IMG/VR virus record: IMGVR_UViG_3300045738_000594
Coordinates: 1-39,887 of that record
DNA length: 39,887 nt
Direction: 5' to 3' (one strand)
Source: a virus
In this document: positions 24,563 to 30,705 of the stretch, one piece after another
Layout: every line of letters starts with the position of its first letter
Numbering within the stretch: position 1 is the stretch's first letter
The notes under the pieces: generated by a model
What the model was told of the DNA's origin: nothing
Database searches by the model: none
What the model saw: the letters and a program-made list of their open reading frames with translations, nothing else
Made by a program: the position numbers and the translations under genes

Positions 24563-24847
24563 TCAGTTCGATGTTAATGGAGGGAGGGGGCCGGTGGTTT
24601 CCTCAAACGGCGCAACCCCCCCGCCTCCTGTCGCCTGTCGTCTCTTCCTTTGGGCCTTCGCCCCCCGGCACATCGCCACGCCCGCCGCCTGACCAATCCG
24701 CTTCATCGCCTGTTGGTTAAAGCGCATGGTGTCGTCGCGGAGGGCGTCCTTGCAGAACAGTGCGTCCTCGGGCCAGTTGGACATTTTCTCGATGGTGCGG
24801 AGCTTCTCGCCGTCCTCGCACAGGACAAACAGCATGACGAGGCTCAC
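24563..24847 (-). CDS. Hypothetical protein (94 aa)
   Basis: A 94-aa protein from GTG 24847, which overlaps the stop of the upstream gene (GTGA). N-terminal LVMLFVLCEDGEKL is weakly hydrophobic, the middle is helical with Cys, and the C-terminus is basic and then Gly/Pro-rich. No family recognised. The start codon is supported by a G-rich site and by coupling only. Confidence 0.45.
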   Translation of the reverse strand: MSLVMLFVLCEDGEKLRTIEKMSNWPEDALFCKDALRDDTMRFNQQAMKRIGQAAGVAMCRGAKAQRKRRQATGGGGVAPFEETTGPLPPLTSN

Positions 24848-25212
24848 GATGCCACCCCCGGCTCCTTCTCGTCCGGCTCCTCGTAATGCTCGTTCTCAGG
24901 CGTGTCTGGATCGTCGGATACGAACTGGCCGGTGTCTGGATCGTGGGCCAGCTCGGGGCTATCCTGCGGCCCGTCAGGCGGCGTATCATCGTCTATATCC
25001 ACGTCGTCGCCCTGATCCTCTATCGGACCCGGCTGTTCCCAACCCTTGATCGTCGGCGGTGGAGCCGTCATCGGCTGGCTCTGGCCCGCGATGATCTCCA
25101 GTTTGGCGTTGATCTGCTCCAATTGGTAAAGGATCGAAAATAAAGCCCAGCCTTGAGCCTCGGTGTCGCTGACCGATCCAGCCAGCAATTCATCACTTCG
25201 CTTCGCGTCCAT
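24844..25212 (-). CDS. Acidic hypothetical protein (122 aa)
   Basis: A 122-aa protein starting at ATG 25212 behind AGGAGAAA. Residues 1-50 form a helical domain (ALFSILYQLEQINAKLEII); residues 60-122 are a disordered-looking tail rich in Asp, Glu and Pro. The strongly acidic tail could mimic nucleic acid charge or be a simple linker; this cannot be decided. No family recognised. Confidence 0.6.
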   Translation of the reverse strand: MDAKRSDELLAGSVSDTEAQGWALFSILYQLEQINAKLEIIAGQSQPMTAPPPTIKGWEQPGPIEDQGDDVDIDDDTPPDGPQDSPELAHDPDTGQFVSDDPDTPENEHYEEPDEKEPGVAS

Positions 25213-25498
25213 GTGGTTTTCTCCTGTCAAGTTCCTCTGATAAAAGCTCTAACACATCCGACCTCTCGTTGTAACGGTTTTTGGCGTATAGGCTATCCTT
25301 GTCCGGCTCCACCCCAGCCAACTCATATAAGGCCCGGCCCGCGAAATAAAGCCTCGCCCTCGTGACCATCCTCGGATACCCAGCCCCAGAATTTGGCGGC
25401 GGCCTCCCCTTGTCGTGGATTTCCCAATCCCACTGCCTCTGAGCCTCACACCACTCCCTGATCACCCCAATCCTCTCCTCTGGTTCTACCTTACTCAT
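25193..25498 (-). CDS. Hypothetical protein (101 aa)
   Basis: A 101-aa charged, helical protein from ATG 25498 behind AAGGTG. Contains IREWCEAQRQWDWEIH and a C-terminal helix LELLSEELDRRKPHG. No membrane segment or known motif. It is the first clear gene downstream of the 300-bp GC-rich gap and overlaps the next gene by 20 bp. Confidence 0.58.
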   Translation of the reverse strand: MSKVEPEERIGVIREWCEAQRQWDWEIHDKGRPPPNSGAGYPRMVTRARLYFAGRALYELAGVEPDKDSLYAKNRYNERSDVLELLSEELDRRKPHGREAK

Positions 25499-25817
25499 AA
25501 GTTCACCTTGTCCTAATCATGGTTTTTTGGGGGGAAAATGTGCGGGGTTTGGAAAATGGTCCACCCCCGGCCTCGCGAAGCGCGGGGGGGGGTCGCGCGC
25601 CACGACCTTCGGTCGTCGCGTTCTTTTCTTCTGTGGTCTGAGGCCTCGAAGGCGGCCCAGTCCTCGCGCTGTGGGGCAGGGCGGCTGGGAGCCGTACATT
25701 CACCCAACCAACGACGGGTCTGTGTACAGGATCGGCGGCCTCGAAGTCTGCTATCGCGCAAGGCTGGTCGCATGTATTCCACGCATCTCATCTCTTCCCT
25801 GTCTGCACCGTCCTTGG
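25499..25817 (-). other. GC-rich non-coding gap with hairpins
   Basis: No convincing gene is seen on either strand; possible readings are Arg/Pro-rich low-complexity translations. Strong hairpins are present, for example ACGACC..GGTCGT around 25602-25616 with a 3-base loop, and a CGCG-rich element near 25573-25590. The decamer GGCCTCGAAG occurs three times nearby (25642, 25737, 26019). The gap would be the 5' leader of the leftward operon or a processing/termination zone. I see no clear promoter. Confidence 0.35.
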
Positions 25818-26108
25818 TTATTGAGGGTTCAGCAAAGGTCGGGATGCAGGGCGAGGGAGTTGGAGAAGGCGAGGAGGGAGGAGGAGGGGAAGACGCTCGA
25901 TGGACTGGCCTTCAAGAACAAGGAGCGGGCGATCAGGCTGGGCGATGTAGCTGGGTGCTGGAGAGATGGTTGCTGGCTCCCAGCCGAATGATGGGGCCGA
26001 GATGCTGGAGGAGGGCGAGGCCTCGAAGCTATAGAGCGATATCGGATCGGCTTGGGCTGGACTGGCAAGAAGAGAGAGGGAGATGATGGCGATGGTTCTT
26101 AGGATCAT
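25818..26108 (-). CDS. Possible small secreted protein (96 aa)
   Basis: ATG 26108 follows AAAGGA at good spacing and encodes a convincing signal peptide, MILRTIAIISLSLLASPAQA, with an AxA cleavage site followed by DPISLY. The mature 76 residues are Ser/Pro/Leu-rich and end without recognisable fold. The opposite strand also has an open frame, so coding is not certain. If real, it would be exported to the periplasm; its job is unknown. Confidence 0.42.
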   Translation of the reverse strand: MILRTIAIISLSLLASPAQADPISLYSFEASPSSSISAPSFGWEPATISPAPSYIAQPDRPLLVLEGQSIERLPLLLPPRLLQLPRPASRPLLNPQ

Positions 26109-26209
26109 TTGATCATCCTTTTCTGCTGTTGTTGGGGAGGCGAAGCCGACCATGCTGGGCGGTTGTGTGAGACGAGGTCTAGAAGTTATCCCCGCTTTCC
26201 ACCGTACTA

Positions 26210-26292
26210 CCTTTAAAGGCTAGTCTAGGTATAGGATAGGGATGCATTGCATTTGCATTCCAATTGCATGCTGGCCGGTGGTGCAATTGCAT
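26210..26292. repeat. TTGCAT repeats and palindrome in control region
   Basis: TTGCAT occurs four times in 46 bp (26247, 26253, 26264, 26287), two of them within the direct repeat CAATTGCAT (26261-26269 and 26284-26292). A perfect 10-bp palindrome CCTTTAAAGG lies at 26210-26219. The elements fill the gap between two leftward genes. They may be iterons, operator sites or part of a promoter zone. The evidence is the repeat pattern alone. Confidence 0.45.
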
Positions 26293-26751
26293 CTACTTCT
26301 TCTTCTCTTTATCCCATCGGCGGTGGGCGGCGGCGGATCGCTCCTCGCTGATACGCTGGGAACGCTGGAGGGTTTCGAGGACGACTGGGTGGGTCCAGCC
26401 AGCGGGTTCGAGGGTCAGAAGATTTGTGATCTTCGGCTCAAATTTTTTCCAGAGATGAGGTGAAATTTTTGCGCTGGTGCGAAGCTCGTCCACAGTAGAA
26501 AGGTAGCCGCCTGTGGAGTAAAGCTGACCCAGAATACGGATGTAGCCCATCCGCTCTGCGTCGGACATGCCAGCCCTGTCGCAACTCTTCTCGAACCTCT
26601 CAAGGTATAAGTGGAAACCCGATTGAAATCGGTACGCTGTTCCATTCATTTTGGGGTTTGCATCCAACTGATCCTCCAGACCATTGCCATTTTTACGCCG
26701 ATCTGGGGTCCAATTCAAATATTTTTTTGGGAGCTGAAAGCGTTGGTTCAC
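26293..26751 (-). CDS. YdaU-like (DUF1376-type) protein
   Basis: A 152-aa protein whose central part follows the DUF1376/YdaU plan: FHLYLERFEKSC...MGYIRILGQLYSTGGYLS, then a short winged-helix-like stretch with ISPHLWKKFEPKI, and a C-terminal SEERSAAAHRRWDKEKKK. Such proteins often accompany phage replication genes and have a DNA-binding-like fold. It probably starts at GTG 26751 with only a weak ribosome-binding site; ATG 26649 is an alternative. It is transcribed away from the adjacent rightward operon. Confidence 0.6.
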   Translation of the reverse strand: MNQRFQLPKKYLNWTPDRRKNGNGLEDQLDANPKMNGTAYRFQSGFHLYLERFEKSCDRAGMSDAERMGYIRILGQLYSTGGYLSTVDELRTSAKISPHLWKKFEPKITNLLTLEPAGWTHPVVLETLQRSQRISEERSAAAHRRWDKEKKK

Positions 26752-26770
26752 AACGTGTCCCGGCTATTTG

Positions 26771-26849
26771 GAAATGCGACTGGGAAGAAATGCGACTAGG
26801 AGGGGTTGACTGTGTGTCCTTTTGAGATTAAGTTCGCCCTTGCGAACTT
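26771..26849 (+). promoter_or_regulatory. Candidate rightward early promoter with operator-like repeats
   Basis: TTGACT (26806-26811) and TAAGTT (26829-26834) are 17 bp apart and fit a sigma70-like promoter with a weak -10. Upstream, GAAATGCGACT is repeated exactly at 26771-26781 and 26787-26797. Overlapping the -10 is a perfect inverted repeat, AAGTTCGC/GCGAACTT (26830-26849), followed by a second hairpin GGCCC..GGGCC (26861-26874). The arrangement suggests a regulated promoter for the rightward operon. Confidence 0.4.
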
Positions 26850-26876
26850 GGAAACGAACCGGCCCCGATGGGCCAC

Positions 26877-26885
26877 TGACTGGAG
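26877..26885 (+). promoter_or_regulatory. Extended Shine-Dalgarno TGACTGGAG (first of a family)
   Basis: The exact nonamer TGACTGGAG precedes plus-strand genes at 26877, 28363, 29354, 29949, 30330, 31588, 32421 and 35947, usually 6-9 bases before the start codon. GACTGGAG appears at 33302 and 34861, ACTGGAG before 30702, and AGACTGGAGG on the minus strand before 35880. The 5-base extension TGACT goes beyond ordinary anti-Shine-Dalgarno pairing and is absent from the structural genes examined. Confidence 0.75.
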
Positions 26886-26893
26886 AAGACAAA

Positions 26894-27097
26894 ATGACCA
26901 AAGTGACCAACTACTACACCCTCCTCGTCCTCGAAGATGACCGCTGGGTCAACGCCTTCGGCGACTACGACCGTGATGTGGTGAAGCAAGAGATCGAAGA
27001 CAGCTACGCCGATACGAAGACCAAGATCATCACCACCGGCCCAGACCAACTGACCATCGACCGCGCCGTTGGCGGCCTGAACAAGGAGACCATATAA
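26894..27097 (+). CDS. Small hypothetical early protein (67 aa)
   Basis: A 67-aa acidic protein from ATG 26894, placed 8 bases after TGACTGGAG; an upstream TTG in the same frame lies within the leader and was rejected. Sequence MTKVTNYYTLLVLEDDRWVN suggests a small alpha/beta fold. It is the first gene of the rightward operon and thus likely expressed early. No family recognised. Confidence 0.7.
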   Translation: MTKVTNYYTLLVLEDDRWVNAFGDYDRDVVKQEIEDSYADTKTKIITTGPDQLTIDRAVGGLNKETI

Positions 27098-27244
27098 ATG
27101 ACCACCACCATGAAAAAGTACTTCTGTGGCCTCGCTGGCCTGTTTGCCGTCTGCGATCCAAATGCAACCAGCCTCGAAACGGCCCTCGCCGTAACCCTCG
27201 CGACAGGCTTGGTCCTGATGGCCCTCTGGGACTTGGAGGTCTAA
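27098..27244 (+). CDS. Tiny membrane protein (48 aa)
   Basis: A 48-aa reading frame from ATG 27098 directly after the previous stop, with AAGGAG 14-9 bases upstream. Residues about 25-45 (LETALAVTLATGLVLMALW) form a likely transmembrane helix. The next gene, also membrane, begins two bases after its stop. Pairing of two small membrane proteins suggests they act together. Function unknown. Confidence 0.6.
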   Translation: MTTTMKKYFCGLAGLFAVCDPNATSLETALAVTLATGLVLMALWDLEV

Positions 27245-27246
27245 CG

Positions 27247-27525
27247 ATGACCGACACTTTTCTCGACGGCACCATTTTCGGCGTGATCGACAACGCCGTC
27301 CTGATCGTCGGCGCTTTCACCGGCCTTGAGGTCGAGCGGTTCCTGCCGTTCAAGACCGTTGGACTGGGCGCTGTGATCGGGGCCGGTTGCGGCAACGCCG
27401 TCTCCGATCTGTTGGGCGGATTGCCCATCGATCTGGGCTTCGCCATCGGCACCTTCGCCGGTTGCCTCGCCGCCCTCGTCATCATCCCGCTGTTTGTGGC
27501 GGCCAAGCAAGAGGTGACCGAATAA
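27247..27525 (+). CDS. Small membrane protein (92 aa)
   Basis: A 92-aa protein with two to three hydrophobic helices (IDNAVLIVGAFTGL; VGLGAVIGAGCGNAVSDLL; GFAIGTFAGCLAALVIIPLF) and a charged end. GGAGGT lies before ATG 27247. It ends overlapping the PP-loop gene start (TAATG). Possibly an early inner-membrane protein for exclusion or host takeover; the sequence gives no direct clue. Confidence 0.68.
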   Translation: MTDTFLDGTIFGVIDNAVLIVGAFTGLEVERFLPFKTVGLGAVIGAGCGNAVSDLLGGLPIDLGFAIGTFAGCLAALVIIPLFVAAKQEVTE

Positions 27526-28376
27526 TGACCCGCATCCTCTCCTTCGGCGGCGGCGTCGATAGCACCGCTCTTCTGGCGATCAACCTGAACCGGAATGTGG
27601 CGGCGGCCCGACTGGGCATCAGCCGCGACGAGTTGGATCGGAAGTTCCCGCCGGTCGATGCCGTGACCTTCGCCGATGTCGGATCGGAGTTTCCCTCGAC
27701 CTACACCAACGTCGAGTATGCCAAGGGCCGGTGCGAGGCCCAAGGCCTCCGCTTCGAGGTCGTCAAGCACGGCACCGACACCCTCCGCGACCAGCTCGAC
27801 CGGACTGGCACCGTGCCGCTCCTGCCGGGCGGCGGCCACACATGCTCGGTGAAGTACAAGAAGACCGTCCAGCATAAATGGGCCGCCGCGAACTACACCG
27901 GCACCGTCTACTGGGCCATCGGCATCGAGGCCAACGAGAAGAGCAGGACGTTCAGCACTGGGTCCACCGAGCGGCACCAGTCCACCTTCCCTCTTCAAGA
28001 GCTTGGGCTGGATCGGGCCGCATGCCAGCAACTCCTCATCGACCTCGACTGGGGAGTGCCGGTGTCCAAGTCCTCCTGCTACTTCTGCCCGTTTTTCAAG
28101 CGGCACGAGATCGAGAACCTGTACCGCAACCACCCGGCCCTGTGGGCCGAGGTCAAAAAGATCGAGGACAACTACCGCGCCACCTCACCGGCCAAGCATC
28201 AGGCATGGATCGACGGCGGGCGTCAGCTCCGAGGCAAGAGCCAACGTGCGCCGGTCGGCCAGTGGAAGGAAGATAGCTGGGCCAAAGGCGGTCGCCTCTT
28301 CGGCGGCCTCAAGATCAACGGCAAAGCCCTCTCGATCCGCGAGTGGGAAGCCAAATTCGACCTGACTGGAGAATAG
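27525..28376 (+). CDS. PP-loop ATPase, PAPS reductase-like
   Basis: A 283-aa protein with the PP-loop SFGGGVDSTA (residues 6-15), which binds ATP pyrophosphate in the PAPS reductase/N-type ATPase fold, then TFADVGSEFP. A conserved-looking Cys107 (GGGHTCSVKYKK) and a CYFCPF pair (Cys185, Cys188) follow, recalling sulfur-handling or zinc-binding members. ATG 27525 overlaps the upstream TAA. Its last codons encode LTGE, which is also the extended ribosome-binding site of the ArdC-like gene. It may adenylate or thiolate a nucleic acid base or cofactor; it is not a QueC by motif. Confidence 0.78.
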   Translation: MTRILSFGGGVDSTALLAINLNRNVAAARLGISRDELDRKFPPVDAVTFADVGSEFPSTYTNVEYAKGRCEAQGLRFEVVKHGTDTLRDQLDRTGTVPLLPGGGHTCSVKYKKTVQHKWAAANYTGTVYWAIGIEANEKSRTFSTGSTERHQSTFPLQELGLDRAACQQLLIDLDWGVPVSKSSCYFCPFFKRHEIENLYRNHPALWAEVKKIEDNYRATSPAKHQAWIDGGRQLRGKSQRAPVGQWKEDSWAKGGRLFGGLKINGKALSIREWEAKFDLTGE

Positions 28377-28377
28377 A

Positions 28378-29286
28378 ATGGCTAAGAATAAAAAGATTGA
28401 TATTTATCAAGACGTTACCGACCGTATCATCAAGGCGCTAGAAGACGGCAAAAACGGCTCTTGGAAGAGGCCGTGGCGCTTTATCGCAACTGGCGACGAT
28501 CTCGCCACGCCACACAATCTCGACGGCAAGGCCTACAACGGCATCAACGTCCTGTTGTTGGGCATCGACGGCCACAACGTCTCCCTTTGGGGAACCTACA
28601 ACCGCTGGGGGAAGGAAGGCTGTCAGGTTAGGTCCGGCGAGAAGGGGACACGGATCGTCTTCTGGAAATTCCTTCGCGTTAAGGACAAGGACACCGGCAA
28701 GGAGGACACCATCCCGCTGATAAAAACCTTCACGGTCTTCAGCGTCTCTCAGGTGGACGGCTTCGACCTCGACGCCTATGTCGCCAAGCGCACCGAGAAT
28801 GCACCGGAGCCAGCCGAGCGTCTGGAGAAGGCCGAGGCCGCCATCTGGAACTACACCTCGGTAGAGGGCATCAAGGTCAACCTTGGCGGCAACCGGGCCT
28901 TCTACAGCCCCCAAGACGACACCGTCAACAGCCCCGTCCGCGAGGCCTATAAGACCCCAGAGGACTTCTGCTCGACGCTGGCCCACGAGTGCGGCCATTC
29001 GACCGGCCACAAGTCCCGCCTCGACCGCGACCTGAAAAACAGGTTCGGGTGCCGTGCCTATGCCTTCGAGGAGTTGGTTGCCGAGCTGACTGCCGCCTTC
29101 TTTTGTTCAAAGGTGGGCATCTCCGACAGCCCTCGCGAGGACCACATCCAGTACATCGAGGGCTGGCTGGAAGGCCTCAAGAAAGACAAGCATGCCATCT
29201 TCAAGGCGGCGTCACTGGCAAACAAGGCCATCAGATACATCATCGATGGTCCCGAGAAGGCCGTCACCTTGGAGGAGGCGGCTTAG
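28378..29286 (+). CDS. ArdC-like antirestriction protein with zincin domain
   Basis: A 302-aa protein with an N-terminal ArdC-type single-strand DNA-binding region (DVTDRIIKALEDG..SWKRPW, YNGINVLLL, NRWGKEG..VRSGEKGTRIVFW) and a C-terminal metallopeptidase-like region with HEXXH (His203, Glu204, His207 in LAHECGHSTGH) plus a distal EELVAE. ArdC proteins protect incoming DNA from host restriction. ATG 28378 follows TGACTGGAG by 6 bases. Its stop codon contributes the first base of the first hammerhead ribozyme. Confidence 0.85.
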   Translation: MAKNKKIDIYQDVTDRIIKALEDGKNGSWKRPWRFIATGDDLATPHNLDGKAYNGINVLLLGIDGHNVSLWGTYNRWGKEGCQVRSGEKGTRIVFWKFLRVKDKDTGKEDTIPLIKTFTVFSVSQVDGFDLDAYVAKRTENAPEPAERLEKAEAAIWNYTSVEGIKVNLGGNRAFYSPQDDTVNSPVREAYKTPEDFCSTLAHECGHSTGHKSRLDRDLKNRFGCRAYAFEELVAELTAAFFCSKVGISDSPREDHIQYIEGWLEGLKKDKHAIFKAASLANKAIRYIIDGPEKAVTLEEAA

Positions 29287-29343
29287 TCGAAACCGCCTTC
29301 GGGCGGTCGCCGGACTGGGTGGTTCCCACCGGCCTGATGAGAC
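29286..29343 (+). ncRNA. Type II hammerhead ribozyme 1
   Basis: All core elements of a permuted (type II) hammerhead are present. GAAA 29289-29292 is followed by stem III (29292-29297 with 29302-29307, six pairs, UUCG loop). Then comes the cleavage-site triplet GUC ending at C29308, and stem I: GCCGG (29309-29313) with CCGGC (29329-29333), a two-base bulge AC, TGGG with CCCA, and a 5-base loop. CUGAUGA lies at 29334-29340. Stem II is GTC 29286-29288 with GAC 29341-29343, possibly extended by GCGG 29278-29281 with CCGC 29347-29350. Predicted cut: between 29308 and 29309. Confidence 0.92.
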
Positions 29344-29370
29344 AAACCGCAACTGACTGGAGAAAGAGAT

Positions 29371-29889
29371 ATGACACAGACCAACATCTTCACCACCGCG
29401 CCGAAGGATTACGACTTCGGATCGACCACCGAGATCAGCCCCAACGTCGGCATCTGCATGCTCGGCATGGACAAGGACAAGCCGGTTCGCCGCATCGTGG
29501 TTGACGGCGACACCTACGATGGCCGCACCCAGATGCAGAGGTACATGAGCGGCCTCTACTTCACGAGGGACGCCGAGGGCTTTAAGAACGAGCTGTTGCA
29601 CGGCGGCGTGATCAAGGCCTCCACGAGCTGGCGGCTGGTCGAGTACCGTGGCCGTGGGCCGGGAACCGTGGGCCTGATTGGTGCCAACCTCCGCGACGAC
29701 GGCGTCATCGACTTCTGGGGCGGGGCGCACGGCAAGCACAGCGTCCTCAACGACGGCGACCTGAAACGGATCAACGCCCACTGGAAGGGCTACGTCCAGA
29801 ACACCAAGCCCAACGGCTCCCCGAGGCGGATCACCAAGGAGATGCTGAACCGCGCCGAGTTGAAGACCGGCGAGGCACTGAGCGAGTAG
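29371..29889 (+). CDS. Hypothetical protein between the ribozymes (172 aa)
   Basis: A 172-aa soluble protein from ATG 29371, nine bases after the extended ribosome-binding site. It begins MTQTNIFTTAPKDYDFGSTT and has a central RGRGPGTVGLIGANLRDDG segment followed by FWGGAHGKH. No cysteines beyond one, no membrane segment, no family recognised. It is bracketed by two hammerhead ribozymes, so its mRNA could be cut out as a single-gene unit of about 600 nt with a 5'-hydroxyl leader hairpin and a hairpin at its 3' end. Confidence 0.75.
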   Translation: MTQTNIFTTAPKDYDFGSTTEISPNVGICMLGMDKDKPVRRIVVDGDTYDGRTQMQRYMSGLYFTRDAEGFKNELLHGGVIKASTSWRLVEYRGRGPGTVGLIGANLRDDGVIDFWGGAHGKHSVLNDGDLKRINAHWKGYVQNTKPNGSPRRITKEMLNRAELKTGEALSE

Positions 29890-29940
29890 CCGAAACGCCC
29901 TTCGGGGCGTCAGCCGGGCGTCACCCGGCTCTGACGAGGC
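29889..29940 (+). ncRNA. Type II hammerhead ribozyme 2
   Basis: A second complete type II core. GAAA lies at 29892-29895. Stem III pairs 29895-29900 with 29905-29910 around UUCG (six pairs), then the GUC triplet ends at C29911. Stem I pairs AGCCGGG (29912-29918) with CCCGGCT (29924-29930), a perfect 7 bp with loop CGTCA. CUGACGA lies at 29931-29937. Stem II pairs GCC 29889-29891 with GGC 29938-29940. Predicted cut: between 29911 and 29912. As in ribozyme 1, the first base of stem II is the final G of a TAG stop codon. Confidence 0.92.
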
Positions 29941-29963
29941 AGACAACCTGACTGGAGATTGAG

Positions 29964-30332
29964 ATGAACCGCAAACGCATCAAGAGGAGTTGGAAGGCCA
30001 AGGTCAACCGCAAGGCCCGCGAGGTCTACGGCCACCGCTTTGTGGTCTGCAATGTGGCAACCCGCATTGCCAAGGACGGGTTCAAGGGCGAACTCGGGTC
30101 CGGCCCCGGCGACACCGACCTGACCTACGATCTGCTGAACAGCGATGACCTCTACGACAACTGCGAGAGGCTGGCCGACTTCAAACTCCCCTCGAAGGAC
30201 TGGTCTGGCACCCTCGACATCTGGGTGTACAGCTACGAGACGATTGCCCTGCTGGCCGAGGGCTACGACGAGTTGGAGTTCAACCTGTACGCCAAGTTCG
30301 AGAACGGCGTATTCATTTCCGTAACCGACTGA
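29964..30332 (+). CDS. Hypothetical early protein (122 aa)
   Basis: A 122-aa protein with a very basic N-terminus (MNRKRIKRSWKAKVNRKARE) and an acidic C-terminal part, ATG 29964 behind TGACTGGAG. Its transcript begins with the 3' product of ribozyme 2 if cleavage occurs. The middle (GDTDLTYDLLNSDDLYDNCE) is acidic. No family recognised. Bipolar charge suggests nucleic-acid or protein binding. Confidence 0.72.
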   Translation: MNRKRIKRSWKAKVNRKAREVYGHRFVVCNVATRIAKDGFKGELGSGPGDTDLTYDLLNSDDLYDNCERLADFKLPSKDWSGTLDIWVYSYETIALLAEGYDELEFNLYAKFENGVFISVTD

Positions 30333-30345
30333 CTGGAGAAAAAAG

Positions 30346-30705
30346 ATGACCGTCTATGATCACATCAATCCTGTCTGCTGGAAGCGGGTAACCCTCAAGG
30401 CCGTGACAAAGAAATTTGTGAAGAAGGCCGAAGTGGCTGGCTTGAAGATCGCAAATCTCAGCGTTGCCCGCACCGGCACCGTCTACATCGCGGTCGCCAT
30501 CGGCGACTGGGACGCCGAGTACCGTTGCTATGGGTCCGGTGATGAGCTGGACATCCGCATCTCAAACCACAAGTGCAGGGCTGGGGCGTGGAGCTTTGAC
30601 GACAGGACAGATAACTACACTTTTCCTCACGCCGACTTGTCCTGTGCCGACGACATCGATGAGGCCATCAAAGACGCCGTTCAAACACTGGAGGGCTACC
30701 AATGA
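30346..30705 (+). CDS. Hypothetical early protein (119 aa)
   Basis: A 119-aa protein from ATG 30346, behind TGACTGGAG. The N-terminus is basic and helical (KAVTKKFVKKAEVAGLK), followed by beta-prone stretches (TGTVYIAVAIGDWDAEYRC) with three scattered cysteines. The stop overlaps the DpdA-like start. No family recognised. Confidence 0.72.
   Translation: MTVYDHINPVCWKRVTLKAVTKKFVKKAEVAGLKIANLSVARTGTVYIAVAIGDWDAEYRCYGSGDELDIRISNHKCRAGAWSFDDRTDNYTFPHADLSCADDIDEAIKDAVQTLEGYQ

Noticed and set aside
25527-25991. Plus-strand 154-codon frame with a charged helix at its end
   Set aside because: No ribosome-binding site, opposite to the local gene direction, and Arg/Gly/Pro-rich translation typical of GC-rich non-coding DNA. 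The minus-strand signal-peptide frame is preferred.
26851-26885. Possible third hammerhead-like element (GAAAC, a hairpin, then CTGACTGGAG)
   Set aside because: CTGACTGGAG does not contain CUGANGA, there is no UH cleavage site after a closed stem III, and no stem II partners exist. It is explained by a leader hairpin plus the ribosome-binding motif.
27030-28133. Long minus-strand frame opposite the PP-loop ATPase gene
   Set aside because: An antisense shadow caused by high GC codon use; no start signal, and the plus strand encodes a recognisable PP-loop protein.
27525-28376. QueC (preQ0 synthase) identity for the PP-loop protein
   Set aside because: It has the PP-loop but not the QueC zinc-binding cysteine arrangement or length; it looks closer to PAPS reductase-like phage proteins.
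29889-29911. Reading the CGCCC-TTCG-GGGCG hairpin as a Rho-independent terminator
   Set aside because: It lacks a T run and is fully explained as stem III of the second hammerhead ribozyme; the same holds for the hairpin at 29293-29306.
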